Assembly (NCBI GenBank): GCA_002419055.1
Contig: DIFI01000011.1
Location: 1 to 55,021, forward strand
DNA length: 55,021 nucleotides
DNA from: Peptococcaceae bacterium UBA5752
GTDB taxonomy: Bacteria; Bacillota; Dehalobacteriia; UBA4068
Direction: 5' to 3'
Part shown: one piece after another, positions 8,610-16,847 of the stretch
Numbering within the stretch: position 1 is the first letter of the stretch
Layout: the number at the start of each line of letters is the position of its first letter
Notes under the pieces: generated by a model
Seen by the model: the letters and a program-made list of their open reading frames with translations, nothing else
Databases searched by the model: none
What the model was told of the DNA's origin: nothing
Program-made: the position numbers and the translations under genes

Positions 8610-10064
8610 TCATACTCCTCTCAACACGTTTAAAACCTCTATGCTGGGATCTTCCGATCCGGTTAATGAACAGCCTTTCATTTTGGCATATCGTATATAT
8701 TCCAAAATTTGTTTTGTGATCTTTTCTCCGGGAGCTAAAATCGGAATTCCAGGTGGATAGCACATAACAAACTCACTACATATTCTTCCTTCTGTTTCAT
8801 CAATCGGCAGCGATTCTTTGGGAGCATAAAACGCCTCCTGAGGCGTAATAACTACTTGAGGATCAATATACTCTTGAGAAAGCAAACCGGTTTTATCACG
8901 TTGATACCTACGGCGTACTTCGGCAAGTGCGCTTACCAGCCTTTCAACATCCTGTTTACGGTCACCGATCGAAATATAAGCCAAAATGTTGCCAATGTCA
9001 CCAAACTCGATCTGTATATTGTACTCGTCCCGCAAAATATCATAAACTTCAATACCAGCCAAACCAATATCAATAGTATTTACAGACAATTTTGTTACAT
9101 CATAATCAAAAATACTGCCGCCGTTGATCAATTCCCGCGAATAAGCATAATAACTGCCTATGTCATTTATTTCAGCGCGTGCATATTCCGCTAAAGCAAC
9201 CACTCTTGCAAATTCTTCTTTGCCTCGCAGGGCCAGGTTACGGCGTGATATATCCAAACTGGCTAATAATAAATAAGAACTGCTGGTAGTCTGAGTTAAA
9301 TTTATGATCTGCCTAACATAACCGGCGTTAACAGCAGGACCTATCAGTAAATATGAGCTTTGAGTCAGACTACCGCCTGACTTATGCATACTAACAGCCG
9401 ACATATCAGCACCGGCAGCCATCGCAGAAATTGGCAGATCATCACTAAAATAGAAATGAGTGCCATGGGCCTCGTCTACCAAAACCTCAATACCGTTTCC
9501 ATGAGCCAACTTCACAATCGAGCTTAAATCGGAGCAAATACCATAATATGTGGGATTATTAACCAGTACTGCCACAGCATCAGGATGAGCAATAATTGCT
9601 TGCTCTAATTGAGTAACACTCATCCCTAAAGATATACCAAGACGTTGATCGACATCAGGATTGACATAAACAGGCTTGGCCCCGGATAACACAAGCGCAT
9701 TAATGATGCTACGGTGAACATTACGGGGAAGAATCAATTTATCGCCGCGCTTGCAGACGGTAAGTATCATGCTTTGTACCGCAGAAGTAGTACCACCGAC
9801 CATCAAGAAAGCATGAGCAGCGCCAAAGGCTTCCGCCGCCAAATCCTCCGCCTCTGCGATAACTGAGACCGGATGGCACAAGTTATCAAGCGGTTTCATA
9901 GAGTTGATATCAAGACTCACGCATTGTTCACCCAATAGTTCTACCAGCTCGTGATTACCCCGCCCCCGTTTGTGACCCGGCACATCAAAGGGAACCACCC
10001 GCATCTGACGGAACCGTTCTAAAGCCTCATAGATTGGGGCTTCAGTCTGTGAAAGTTTAGTCAT
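8610..10064 (-). CDS. speA: Arginine decarboxylase (Orn/Lys/Arg decarboxylase, fold type I)
   Basis: It is the first enzyme of the polyamine operon. The 484 aa length and layout match Bacillus-type SpeA, an aspartate-aminotransferase-fold PLP enzyme. An N-terminal PFDVPGHKRG segment, DEAHG (197-201, PLP ring contact) and the PLP lysine in MHKSGGSLTQ (Lys228) are visible. Arginine rather than lysine or ornithine is inferred because agmatinase follows. AAGGGGAC precedes the ATG and sits directly after an attenuator-like hairpin. Confidence 0.93.
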   Translation of the reverse strand: MTKLSQTEAPIYEALERFRQMRVVPFDVPGHKRGRGNHELVELLGEQCVSLDINSMKPLDNLCHPVSVIAEAEDLAAEAFGAAHAFLMVGGTTSAVQSMILTVCKRGDKLILPRNVHRSIINALVLSGAKPVYVNPDVDQRLGISLGMSVTQLEQAIIAHPDAVAVLVNNPTYYGICSDLSSIVKLAHGNGIEVLVDEAHGTHFYFSDDLPISAMAAGADMSAVSMHKSGGSLTQSSYLLIGPAVNAGYVRQIINLTQTTSSSYLLLASLDISRRNLALRGKEEFARVVALAEYARAEINDIGSYYAYSRELINGGSIFDYDVTKLSVNTIDIGLAGIEVYDILRDEYNIQIEFGDIGNILAYISIGDRKQDVERLVSALAEVRRRYQRDKTGLLSQEYIDPQVVITPQEAFYAPKESLPIDETEGRICSEFVMCYPPGIPILAPGEKITKQILEYIRYAKMKGCSLTGSEDPSIEVLNVLRGV

Positions 10065-10078
10065 TTATTTGTCCCCTT

Positions 10079-10124
10079 AAAAATAAAAAAAATACAAGTA
10101 AATGGCATAATTCTCCCTTACTTG
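10079..10124 (-). terminator. Attenuator-like hairpin before the speA ribosome site
   Basis: On the minus strand CAAGTAA (10124-10118) pairs with TTACTTG (10101-10095) around a 16-base loop. It is followed by a T-rich run TATTTTTTTTATTTTT that ends where the speA Shine-Dalgarno begins. The 7-bp AT-rich stem is weak for a constitutive terminator, which suits conditional use. Confidence 0.5.
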
Positions 10125-10269
10125 CGTTTTATTCCCTGTACTCTGATTTTTAAAGTGAAATATTATTTGTCTACCGATATAATCACTTTTAAACTGACAT
10201 TAAAAAACAGATTAAGGATTCAGAGTCTATATAGCAAATATTTTACTTTTACTACTCTTATTGACAGTT

Positions 10270-10464
10270 TCACAAGTTTGGTGAGCCGAATGCCCACTGG
10301 TTATGAAGTAACCAACTTATAAAATTCGAGCTTTTAACTCAATCAATAAGGCAACTAAGTTGCCAATCGGCAGTTGACCCGGCTGTCCGTATGGCCTTTA
10401 CCTTAATCAAGGTGGTCAAAAAATATTTGCATGGAAAGACGTATCAAAATCTGTTTTCCATGTG
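10270..10464 (-). ncRNA. Candidate structured leader RNA of the polyamine operon
   Basis: The 555-bp gap 10065-10619 holds the spoVT terminator, a promoter and this leader. Read on the minus strand, hairpins are: CATGGAAA/TTTCCATG (10462-10455 with 10437-10430); a three-way element closed by TTGACC/GGTCAA (10419-10414 with 10379-10374), enclosing ACCTT/AAGGT (10413-10409 with 10404-10400) and GGC/GCC; GGCAAC/GTTGCC (10364-10359 with 10355-10350), which competes with TGCC/GGCA (10372-10369 with 10364-10361); GGTTA/TAACC (10313-10309 with 10303-10299); and GTGGGC/GCTCAC (10297-10292 with 10286-10281), whose G-U pair exists only on the minus strand. I do not recognise a known riboswitch class. 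From about 10125 to 10269 the leader is AT-rich, with one weak dyad. Confidence 0.5.
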
Positions 10465-10470
10465 GTTATT

Positions 10471-10499
10471 AGTCTATCATATCGATATTTAATAGTCAA
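10471..10499 (-). promoter_or_regulatory. Sigma-A promoter of the polyamine operon
   Basis: TTGACT (10499-10494) and TAGACT (10476-10471) are spaced by 17 bp on the minus strand. Transcription would start near 10464, at the foot of the first leader hairpin. Confidence 0.6.
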
Positions 10500-10570
10500 C
10501 AAAATATTGCTTCATTTAATATTAATAGTCAGCTTTACCTGGATGTTATTGATCTAATCAAATATGAATT

Positions 10571-10600
10571 CAAAAAGTGGGCCGCTGATAGCGGCCCACT
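10571..10600 (-). terminator. Terminator of spoVT
   Basis: AGTGGGCCGCT (10576-10586) pairs with AGCGGCCCACT (10590-10600), an 11-bp GC-rich stem with a 3-base loop. It is followed on the minus strand by a T5 run. Confidence 0.9.
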
Positions 10601-10619
10601 AACCAAACTTGATTTCTAT

Positions 10620-11192
10620 TTATTGCTCAATTTGTTTTGCCATTACACCGGCCGCAGATTGAGCTACTTTGCGTTCTAGATCCCCCAGCTCAGTACCGCC
10701 TTCCTTATCACAGATAACAACTGCGCCAATTGGATCGCCCTGCGATACTATTGGCATTACCATTTCTCCGAAAAACCGGTAGCTTTCCTCACCATTATCA
10801 TCCGCAACGATGCTGCCTCCTAGAGGCTGGTTGCCACCGCTGCGATAATTGGTGACCATCGGTTTACGCTGCTCCATTGATTTTTCAACCATTGAGCCAA
10901 TGCTTTTGCCTAGAAAATCCTTCTTTGGCGCACCGCTGACGGCAATAATACTGTCACGGTCTGTAATAAATACGGTTTTACCCAGCGCATCATATATGGC
11001 ATCGGCGTATTCGCGGGCGAAGGTGGCCAGCTCGCCAATGGGCGAATATTTTTTGAGAATAATTTCGCCTTCACGATCAACAAATATTTCCAAGGGATCG
11101 CCGCAACGAATCCGCAGGTTGCGTCGGATTTCTTTGGGGATGACCACTCGGCCAAGGTCATCTATACGGCGCACAATTCCTGTTGCTTTCAT
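10620..11192 (-). CDS. spoVT: Stage V sporulation protein T, AbrB-type regulator
   Basis: SpoVT tunes sigma-G-dependent genes in the forespore. The 190 aa protein has an AbrB swapped-hairpin DNA-binding domain in the first ~50 residues (MKATGIVRRIDDLGRVVIP) and a C-terminal GAF-like domain (about 60-185) that would sense an unknown ligand. The length equals that of the Bacillus family member closely. GGAGG lies seven bases before the ATG. It is a single-gene unit with its own terminator, divergent from the riboswitch-controlled gene. I see a GCATA-like element upstream but no convincing sigma-G -10 box. Confidence 0.95.
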   Translation of the reverse strand: MKATGIVRRIDDLGRVVIPKEIRRNLRIRCGDPLEIFVDREGEIILKKYSPIGELATFAREYADAIYDALGKTVFITDRDSIIAVSGAPKKDFLGKSIGSMVEKSMEQRKPMVTNYRSGGNQPLGGSIVADDNGEESYRFFGEMVMPIVSQGDPIGAVVICDKEGGTELGDLERKVAQSAAGVMAKQIEQ

Positions 11193-11366
11193 AATATTTC
11201 CTCCATCGGCAGTTATTAAAACTCATAGGTTATTGTTTGCCGAAAAAAGGATATTATGCAAATGAACATTGGCTTTTTGTCATTTAAATATTTTGGTTTA
11301 ATTTAATTAATATTTTTAGATGGATTAATATAGATAAATCGTATTAATAATGAATATGAAAATATA

Positions 11367-11462
11367 TCTCCGAAATGGCAAACCTGGTGAAAACCGGGGA
11401 CGCAAAGCCAAGGATCTAAGGGCAGTCTGGATGATGCCTATGACAGCCGGTTGCCGAAGAGA
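11367..11462 (+). ncRNA. Cyclic-di-GMP-I (GEMM) riboswitch aptamer
   Basis: The conserved GEMM-I core is present: GGCAAACC (11377-11384), a GNRA-like GTGAAAACC hairpin, GGGGACGCAAAGCC (11396-11409), GGATCTAAGGGCA, and the closing ACAGCCGGTTGCCG (11443-11456). P1 pairs GGCAA with TTGCC and is extended by TCTC (11367-11370) with GAGA (11459-11462). The GAAA-type tetraloop and its receptor-like segment are in order. The ~170 bp between spoVT and the aptamer are very AT-rich, with no clear promoter to me. Confidence 0.93.
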
Positions 11463-11464
11463 GT

Positions 11465-11508
11465 CACAGAATATTTAACTGTGCGCTCCTTGGGACGCAC
11501 TTTTTTTT
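11465..11508 (+). terminator. Expression platform: terminator and competing anti-terminator
   Basis: GTGCG (11481-11485) pairs with CGCAC (11496-11500), followed by eight T (11501-11508). An alternative hairpin CACAG (11465-11469)/CTGTG (11479-11483) uses part of the same 5' arm, so the two folds exclude each other. Whether c-di-GMP turns the gene on or off cannot be read with certainty. Confidence 0.75.
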
Positions 11509-11538
11509 CGGAGGAAAAAAGAAAGGGAGAAAAAAAAG

Positions 11539-12513
11539 ATGAAAAAACTTCTGATTCTTGTTTTAGCCTTAGCGCTGGTATTATCGTTCTCTGTTACGGC
11601 ATTAGCCGTAAATGGCAACGGTAATGGTAATGGTAATGGCAACGGTAATGGCAACAGCAATAACGCCATCATTGAAAGCGAAGAGACCACGGTAACCAAC
11701 GAAGTTACTTCAAACGGACAGCAAAACAAAGAGGAAAACGCATTAAAAAAGGCCTTTAAATTAGAGCTTAACCAAGAAAAGAAAGCTCTTCAACAACAAA
11801 AAAGCGAGCTGGAAGTGCAGATCGAAGCTTTGCAAGCAGATTATGATGCTGCGATAGCTGCTGGTGATCCTGACGGCACCGCTGCTACTATCCTCGAGAG
11901 TATCAACACTCTAACAGCACAAATAGCAGGTTTGCAGGCACAGATCAAAGAAACCATTAACGAGAGATATATGGTAACAAAAACCATGTATACTGCAGAG
12001 GAACTGGCGCAATTTGAGAACGCCAACGCTCTTATCGAGCAAATGTATGCGGATGCATACACACTGGAAGCCGGTAGCATAACCGTTAAAAACAATATTA
12101 TTAAACTGGAAGCTCCTGCATATATCAAGGGCGGTGTAACTTTAATTCCGGTCAGAACTATTACCGAAGAGTTCGGCGCTTCAGTGGATTATGATACAGT
12201 TAACAAAACTGTTACCGTTACTTTAAATAATACTGTTGTCGTATTCGCTATCGGCAGCTCGACTGTAACCGTTGACGGTACTACAGTAGAAATGCCTCAA
12301 CCGGCCAATATCACCTGCGGCAGAACATACATCCCGCTCCGTTTTCTTGCCGAGACTTTTGGCATTAATATTACTTGGGATGATGAAAACGAAATCATCG
12401 ACATTGATGATGAAGATCCCGTAGTTGATCCCGAAGTTGATCCTGTAGTTGATCCTGCAGACGCACCCGCAGACGTACCCGCAGACGTACCCGCAGATGC
12501 TCCTACTGAATAG
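11539..12513 (+). CDS. Secreted protein with Gly-Asn repeat, coiled coil and copper-amine-oxidase-N domain
   Basis: The 324 aa protein has a signal peptide (1-24, ending near VTALA), a Gly-Asn dipeptide repeat (about 25-40), a charged Gln/Lys/Glu-rich coiled coil (about 65-145), a stalk-type copper-amine-oxidase N-terminal domain (about 180-290, with LIPVRTITEEFGA and YIPLRFLAETFGI) and an acidic tail of Val-Asp-Pro and Pro-Ala-Asp repeats. CAO-N domains occur in many clostridial exported proteins without oxidase activity; a wall or matrix role is my inference. GGGAG lies nine bases before the ATG. The c-di-GMP riboswitch 80 bp upstream ties it to the sessile/motile switch. No LPXTG anchor is seen. 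Confidence 0.85.
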   Translation: MKKLLILVLALALVLSFSVTALAVNGNGNGNGNGNGNGNSNNAIIESEETTVTNEVTSNGQQNKEENALKKAFKLELNQEKKALQQQKSELEVQIEALQADYDAAIAAGDPDGTAATILESINTLTAQIAGLQAQIKETINERYMVTKTMYTAEELAQFENANALIEQMYADAYTLEAGSITVKNNIIKLEAPAYIKGGVTLIPVRTITEEFGASVDYDTVNKTVTVTLNNTVVVFAIGSSTVTVDGTTVEMPQPANITCGRTYIPLRFLAETFGINITWDDENEIIDIDDEDPVVDPEVDPVVDPADAPADVPADVPADAPTE

Positions 12514-12579
12514 TAAGAAAGCAATACCTCCATATAGGAATCAATTTATTAACACAAAATAAGCGATTTTTATTTTTAT

Positions 12580-12612
12580 AAAAAAGCCTTAGGGTCTCCC
12601 AAGGCTTTTTTT
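12580..12612 (+). terminator. Terminator of the CAO-N gene
   Basis: AAAAAAGCCTT (12580-12590) pairs with AAGGCTTTTTT (12601-12611) around AGGGTCTCCC and runs into a T tract. Confidence 0.85.
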
Positions 12613-12620
12613 ATAGAATG

Positions 12621-12659
12621 CAAATTAAAAGGAGCGATAAAATCGCTCCTTTTAATTTG
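12621..12659. terminator. Bidirectional hairpin terminator
   Basis: CAAATTAAAAGGAGCGAT (12621-12638) pairs perfectly with its complement at 12642-12659 across a 3-base loop. It mainly serves the minus-strand flavodoxin gene. Confidence 0.85.
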
Positions 12660-12680
12660 ATGGTGCTTATACCGAATTGT

Positions 12681-13094
12681 TTAGCACTGAATACTCTGAT
12701 AACCGCCGATGGTGCAACCCTTATTAGTAACTGCCTGCTTGGTTACAGCTTCACATTTTGTACTGGATTTACCTCCCATAGTAAAGAACAATGATACCTT
12801 TTTCCCCGGCGGCAATTGCGCTACCGTACTGTTAAAAGCCGGAGCCGGAAACCCGGCCCAGATTGGAGCACCGATTATTATTTCGTCATATTCATCTAAA
12901 TTAACACCAAGCGGTTCGATTGCTGTTTTTCTGTGACCCATCGCTTGCGGGCAGCCAACTAGATATGCGCTGATAGTACTGCGCCTTTTTTTCTCTTTGA
13001 TGGCAACTATATCAGCATCGTATTGCTTGGCCATGCTTTGCGCCACTTTCCGCGTTTTGCCGGAAAGCGAATAATAGATAACCAGTTTCTTCAT
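12681..13094 (-). CDS. Small flavodoxin
   Basis: The 137 aa protein begins MKKLVIYYSLSGKTRKVA, a flavodoxin first strand with the phosphate loop. IIIGAPIWAGFPAPAFN is the usual second FMN loop with its aromatic residue, and KKVSLFFTMGG follows. The ATG at 13094 is chosen because AGGGTGG lies about six bases upstream; an in-frame start at 13139 adds 15 residues without a ribosome site. It is monocistronic and unlike the larger flavodoxin at 342-878. Electron transfer or FMN-dependent reduction is likely; the partner is unknown. Confidence 0.85.
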   Translation of the reverse strand: MKKLVIYYSLSGKTRKVAQSMAKQYDADIVAIKEKKRRSTISAYLVGCPQAMGHRKTAIEPLGVNLDEYDEIIIGAPIWAGFPAPAFNSTVAQLPPGKKVSLFFTMGGKSSTKCEAVTKQAVTNKGCTIGGYQSIQC

Positions 13095-13218
13095 ATCTTC
13101 CACCCTCTTCCTGATTTTTAGTATACCATAATTTGTCAACTCAATTCAAACATCATTGCTACCTAACATAATTTAAAAACCTCAAAGGAGGGTTTCTAAT
13201 TATCTGTCTTAATAAAGT

Positions 13219-14274
13219 TTATTGATTTAGCCACAAAGCGGAAAAGTCGTCTTTGATTGATATTGGCGTCCAACTATTATCTTCGCAGGCTGCCAATGAA
13301 GTATCAACATTATATTCGTACTCTCTTTGAGCATCATCATGGATAAGCAATCCGGCAAAGGTACGGTAATCATTGCTTAAAGTAAAATTGATCATCGGGT
13401 AATCGCCGCTGCTGTTGCCAAAGGCCATCACCGGTTTTTTACCAATCTGACGGTAAATATTAAATACCTTGGCATTATCAAAATTATAGCCATAATATGT
13501 ACGCTGCCGCAACAACTCGTCAGCAACGGCAAATTCATAGCTGTCCTGAATTTGGGTTGACCCATAAAGATTGATATCGGTGCCAATCATTTGGCTGCGC
13601 GGCAGATCGATTACTCCCTGGTTAGCGCCCCAAACAGTTTGCCGATCTGTACCTGATACAATATAAACCGTAAAATTATTGTCTTCCAAGTAATTAATCA
13701 GTTCAATCATCGGGCGGTAAAAAGCATCTGCCCATTTGATATCAAGATCGGGGTGCTGAGTTGTCATAAATGCCGTGACATAGGATACATATTCTTCGAT
13801 CGGCATCCCGGCAAAAGCGCCACCCATCACCGCATAAAGAAGATCAGCGCCATACTTGCCGAGCGTTGGATCTTCTGCCAGTTGCTGCTGCAATGCCTGA
13901 TAATTATCGTAAAGTGCACCGCCCTCGTTAATTTTGCCGGCGGCTTTTAATTCTTCACAACGATATAGAGTAACCGCGACGCCCAAAACAGTCTCTGATA
14001 TGTTGCCTTCGCAGAGAAAAGTGCCATCCATATCAAATACAGCTATCCGATCCTCAGCCGGAATGAAATCGGCGCTAGCCTTGTCTGTCACATCCTGTAC
14101 ATACTCTATTAACAATGCTTTTGATTCCGAATTTTTTGTCCATGAAGCCAATATTTCTTCATTAGATGCGGGTGTTGCGGTATCCTCAGTACAGCCGGCG
14201 GCAATAAGCATGAAAGCTGCTAATATAAAAACTAGAATTAGTAGAATTAGTCTTTTTTCATCTAATGACCTCAT
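13219..14274 (-). CDS. HAD-superfamily phosphatase lipoprotein
   Basis: This 351 aa protein has an N-terminal hydrophobic segment and lipobox LIAAGC (Cys28), so it should be anchored outside the membrane. HAD motif I is AVFDMDGTF (catalytic Asp81 and Asp83), motif II is the Ser of VSGTD (207-210), motif III is Lys279/280, and motif IV is GNSSGD (286-291). The cap between motifs I and II is large (about 120 residues). All catalytic residues are present, so it is probably an extracytoplasmic phosphatase, resembling phosphoserine/phosphocholine-type HADs, but the substrate is unknown. GGGAG lies nine bases before the ATG. It is a single gene; the 13095-13218 gap shows no strong terminator. Confidence 0.85.
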   Translation of the reverse strand: MRSLDEKRLILLILVFILAAFMLIAAGCTEDTATPASNEEILASWTKNSESKALLIEYVQDVTDKASADFIPAEDRIAVFDMDGTFLCEGNISETVLGVAVTLYRCEELKAAGKINEGGALYDNYQALQQQLAEDPTLGKYGADLLYAVMGGAFAGMPIEEYVSYVTAFMTTQHPDLDIKWADAFYRPMIELINYLEDNNFTVYIVSGTDRQTVWGANQGVIDLPRSQMIGTDINLYGSTQIQDSYEFAVADELLRQRTYYGYNFDNAKVFNIYRQIGKKPVMAFGNSSGDYPMINFTLSNDYRTFAGLLIHDDAQREYEYNVDTSLAACEDNSWTPISIKDDFSALWLNQ

Positions 14275-14411
14275 GACATTTTTCTCCCTTCAAGACGTCT
14301 TTTTTAAACCCCCAATAATTCTATATTTATACTACTATGACAACATTAATGCGTTATTACTTAAAACTTTTCATCTTATATAGCAGATGTGGTAATTTTT
14401 CTTTATCAAAA

Positions 14412-14437
14412 TAAAAAGCCACGCATTAGCGTGGCTT
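14412..14437 (-). terminator. Terminator after mutS2
   Basis: AAGCCACGC (14416-14424) pairs with GCGTGGCTT (14429-14437) across ATTA. On the minus strand it is followed by TTTTTAT. Confidence 0.87.
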
Positions 14438-14451
14438 ACTTTCTATATTCT

Positions 14452-16821
14452 TTATACATCAAGTTCAACAATCGTTGCTCCGATACCGCCGTCATTATAT
14501 TCGCCGTCTTTGAAACTCTTGACCAGCCGGTGGCCTTGTAAGTATTCGCGGATACCTTTTCTTAAAGCACCTGTTCCACGGCCATGAATTATCTTAACCT
14601 TCTTGGCGCCGGCAATAAAGGCATCGTCGATATATTTGTCAAGCACGTTTACTGCCTCTAAAACTTCCAGACCATGCAAGTCAATCTCACTTTTAACCGC
14701 CAGAGCTTTTTCCATCTGTATCTTTCCGAAACGGCCACTGCCAAAGCTCCTGATACTAGCAGTTTTATCTTCATCAATCAATCTAATATCACTAAAGGCA
14801 TATTTGAGTTTCAGCGCACCAACCTGCAGTAACACTTGTCCGTCGCTATCTGATAATTTTAATACAACAGCCTCGTTATTCAGACGCGGCAAAAATACCC
14901 TTTCGCCAACCAGTAATTGCCGCGGCGCCTCGCCGGCTATGGGCAGTTCTGGTTTTTCTTGCTCTGCCTTTTTCTTCATTTTTTTTAGCTCGACCTGAGC
15001 TTGCTGAAAAGATTTTTGCGCAGCTGCCGTATCTACTGATGCTTGTTTGCGTATTTGCTGATATAAATCGCTGCACTGATCCATTGTAGCGGCAACCAGC
15101 TGCTGCGCTTGATGGTTTGCCTCAATTAAAGCCTCCGCCCGCTCTCGCTCGCCGTGCTGTTCTTGATCACGCAGATGTTGCTCCCGTTCTGCACATTCGG
15201 CCAGAGCTGTATCCAACTGCCGTTTTTGATTGGTCAATTCCCGACGCATATCTTCGAGGTTGGCCAGCATTGCAGTAATCTGTACATCCTCGCTGGAAAG
15301 AAAAGAGGCAGCTGTATCAACAATACTATCTTTCAATCCCAAACGACGGCTGATCTCAAAAGCATTGCTTTTGCCAGGCACGCCGGTGAGCAGTCGGTAA
15401 GTTGGCGATAATGTGGCCAGATCAAACTCGACGCTGGCATTGATTGTTGCTGGATTATTGCAGGCATAGGCTTTCAACTCACTGTAATGAGTTGTGGCTA
15501 ATACCTTAGAGCGGCACTTTTGCAAATGTTCGAGTATAGCCATCGCCAACGCCGCACCTTCGGTGGGATCGGTACCAGCGCCCAGCTCATCCAGCAGCAC
15601 CAGGCTTTTTTCATCGGCTTGCGCCAATATCTTAACTATATTGGCCATATGAGAAGAAAATGTACTCAAGCTTTGCTCGATACTCTGTTCGTCACCGATA
15701 TCGGCAAATACCTTGTTAAAATATGAGATTTCACTGCCGGACTTTGTCGGAATATGCAAACCGGCCAAGCCCATCAAAGTCAATAGCCCTACTGTTTTGA
15801 GCGTTACAGTTTTACCGCCGGTGTTTGGGCCGGTGATAATCATCGCCGCTGTTTTTTTATCAATAGTCACATCAATTGGTACCACTTTGTCCGCCGCAAT
15901 CAGTGGATGTCGTGCCTGTGTCAAACTAATAACGCCGCTATCGCTAATCTTTGGCGCCATACCCTCCAGCAAATAACTGTAACGCCCCTTGGCAAAAACA
16001 AAATCAAGCCGTGCCAGCAGTGAAATATTCAATTGCAGTTCAGCGCTGAAGCTGTTTACTACCATAGACAGCGCCCGCATGATCGCGGCAATTTCCTCTT
16101 CTTCCTCCCTCGCGGCCTGCTGTAGTTGGTTGTTTTGTTCCATTACTGCCAGCGGTTCGATAAAAAGCGTCGCCCCAGAGGCGCTCATATCGTGGACGAT
16201 ACCAGCCAACTGTCCACGATACTCCTGTTTGACTGGTACTACATAACGGTTATCACGGATGGTCACTATCGGATCCTGCAATAACTTGGCAGTCTGCGGG
16301 TTTTTAATAAGACTATCCAACCGTTCTTTGATCCGATCCGCAGCTTGCCGCTTACGCCGTCTAATAGAAGATAGCCTATCGCTGGCATTATCATTGATGC
16401 TGCCATCGTCGGCAATCGCCTTTTCTACCGCGCTTTCTATGGTTTTGAGCATCACCAGATCACGGCCAAGGCCGCAGACGATAGGATATTTGCCTTTAAG
16501 TTCACTAAAAAACTGCTTGCTCTGCCGTGCGGCCCGTGCCGTCGCCGCGATATTGATTAATTCCTCCACCGTCAATACCCCACCGATCTGCAGGTGCGCC
16601 AGAGAAGACCTGATATCCCAAACTCCACCAAGTGAAAATGACGGATAAAGCGTCAATACAGCTGCTGCTTCATCCGTTTCCACTAACCGTTCCGTCGCCT
16701 CTGCCACGCCAGTTGCTGGCAAAAGATTTTCAGCCAGCTCCCGCGAGACCGCAAATGAGGTGTAACCGGCCAGTTGAAATAAAATTTTGTCGTATTCCAA
16801 TCGTAGTAAGTTTTTATCCAT
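14452..16821 (-). CDS. mutS2: MutS2 family ATPase/endonuclease
   Basis: MutS2 binds branched DNA or collided ribosomes; in Firmicutes it acts against homologous recombination and in ribosome rescue, not in mismatch repair. The 789 aa protein lacks the MutS mismatch-recognition domain. It has a core/lever region, Walker A GPNTGGKT (331-338), Walker B LVLLDELGAGTDP, a long coiled-coil KOW-containing linker and a C-terminal Smr domain (SEIDLHGLEVLEAV and IIHGRGTGALRKGI). The ATG at 16821 has GAGG six bases upstream; four extra in-frame codons from a TTG at 16833 are discarded. Confidence 0.95.
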   Translation of the reverse strand: MDKNLLRLEYDKILFQLAGYTSFAVSRELAENLLPATGVAEATERLVETDEAAAVLTLYPSFSLGGVWDIRSSLAHLQIGGVLTVEELINIAATARAARQSKQFFSELKGKYPIVCGLGRDLVMLKTIESAVEKAIADDGSINDNASDRLSSIRRRKRQAADRIKERLDSLIKNPQTAKLLQDPIVTIRDNRYVVPVKQEYRGQLAGIVHDMSASGATLFIEPLAVMEQNNQLQQAAREEEEEIAAIMRALSMVVNSFSAELQLNISLLARLDFVFAKGRYSYLLEGMAPKISDSGVISLTQARHPLIAADKVVPIDVTIDKKTAAMIITGPNTGGKTVTLKTVGLLTLMGLAGLHIPTKSGSEISYFNKVFADIGDEQSIEQSLSTFSSHMANIVKILAQADEKSLVLLDELGAGTDPTEGAALAMAILEHLQKCRSKVLATTHYSELKAYACNNPATINASVEFDLATLSPTYRLLTGVPGKSNAFEISRRLGLKDSIVDTAASFLSSEDVQITAMLANLEDMRRELTNQKRQLDTALAECAEREQHLRDQEQHGERERAEALIEANHQAQQLVAATMDQCSDLYQQIRKQASVDTAAAQKSFQQAQVELKKMKKKAEQEKPELPIAGEAPRQLLVGERVFLPRLNNEAVVLKLSDSDGQVLLQVGALKLKYAFSDIRLIDEDKTASIRSFGSGRFGKIQMEKALAVKSEIDLHGLEVLEAVNVLDKYIDDAFIAGAKKVKIIHGRGTGALRKGIREYLQGHRLVKSFKDGEYNDGGIGATIVELDV

Positions 16822-16847
16822 CTTTATCCTCAAATCACTTCCGTGGT

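Noticed and set aside
10122..10322. 66-codon plus-strand frame in the speA leader
   Set aside because: It has no ribosome site or recognisable composition, and it is antisense to the structured leader.
10381..10396. ACGGAC loop resembling the AYGGAY loops of TwoAYGGAY RNA
   Set aside because: Only one such loop was found and the overall layout does not match two paired AYGGAY hairpins.
10910..11161. 83-codon minus-strand frame within spoVT
   Set aside because: It is an out-of-frame shadow of the well-conserved SpoVT coding sequence.
11475..11729. 84-codon minus-strand frame over the riboswitch platform
   Set aside because: It is antisense to the terminator and the Gly-Asn repeat; the Leu-Pro repeat is just the complement of that repeat.
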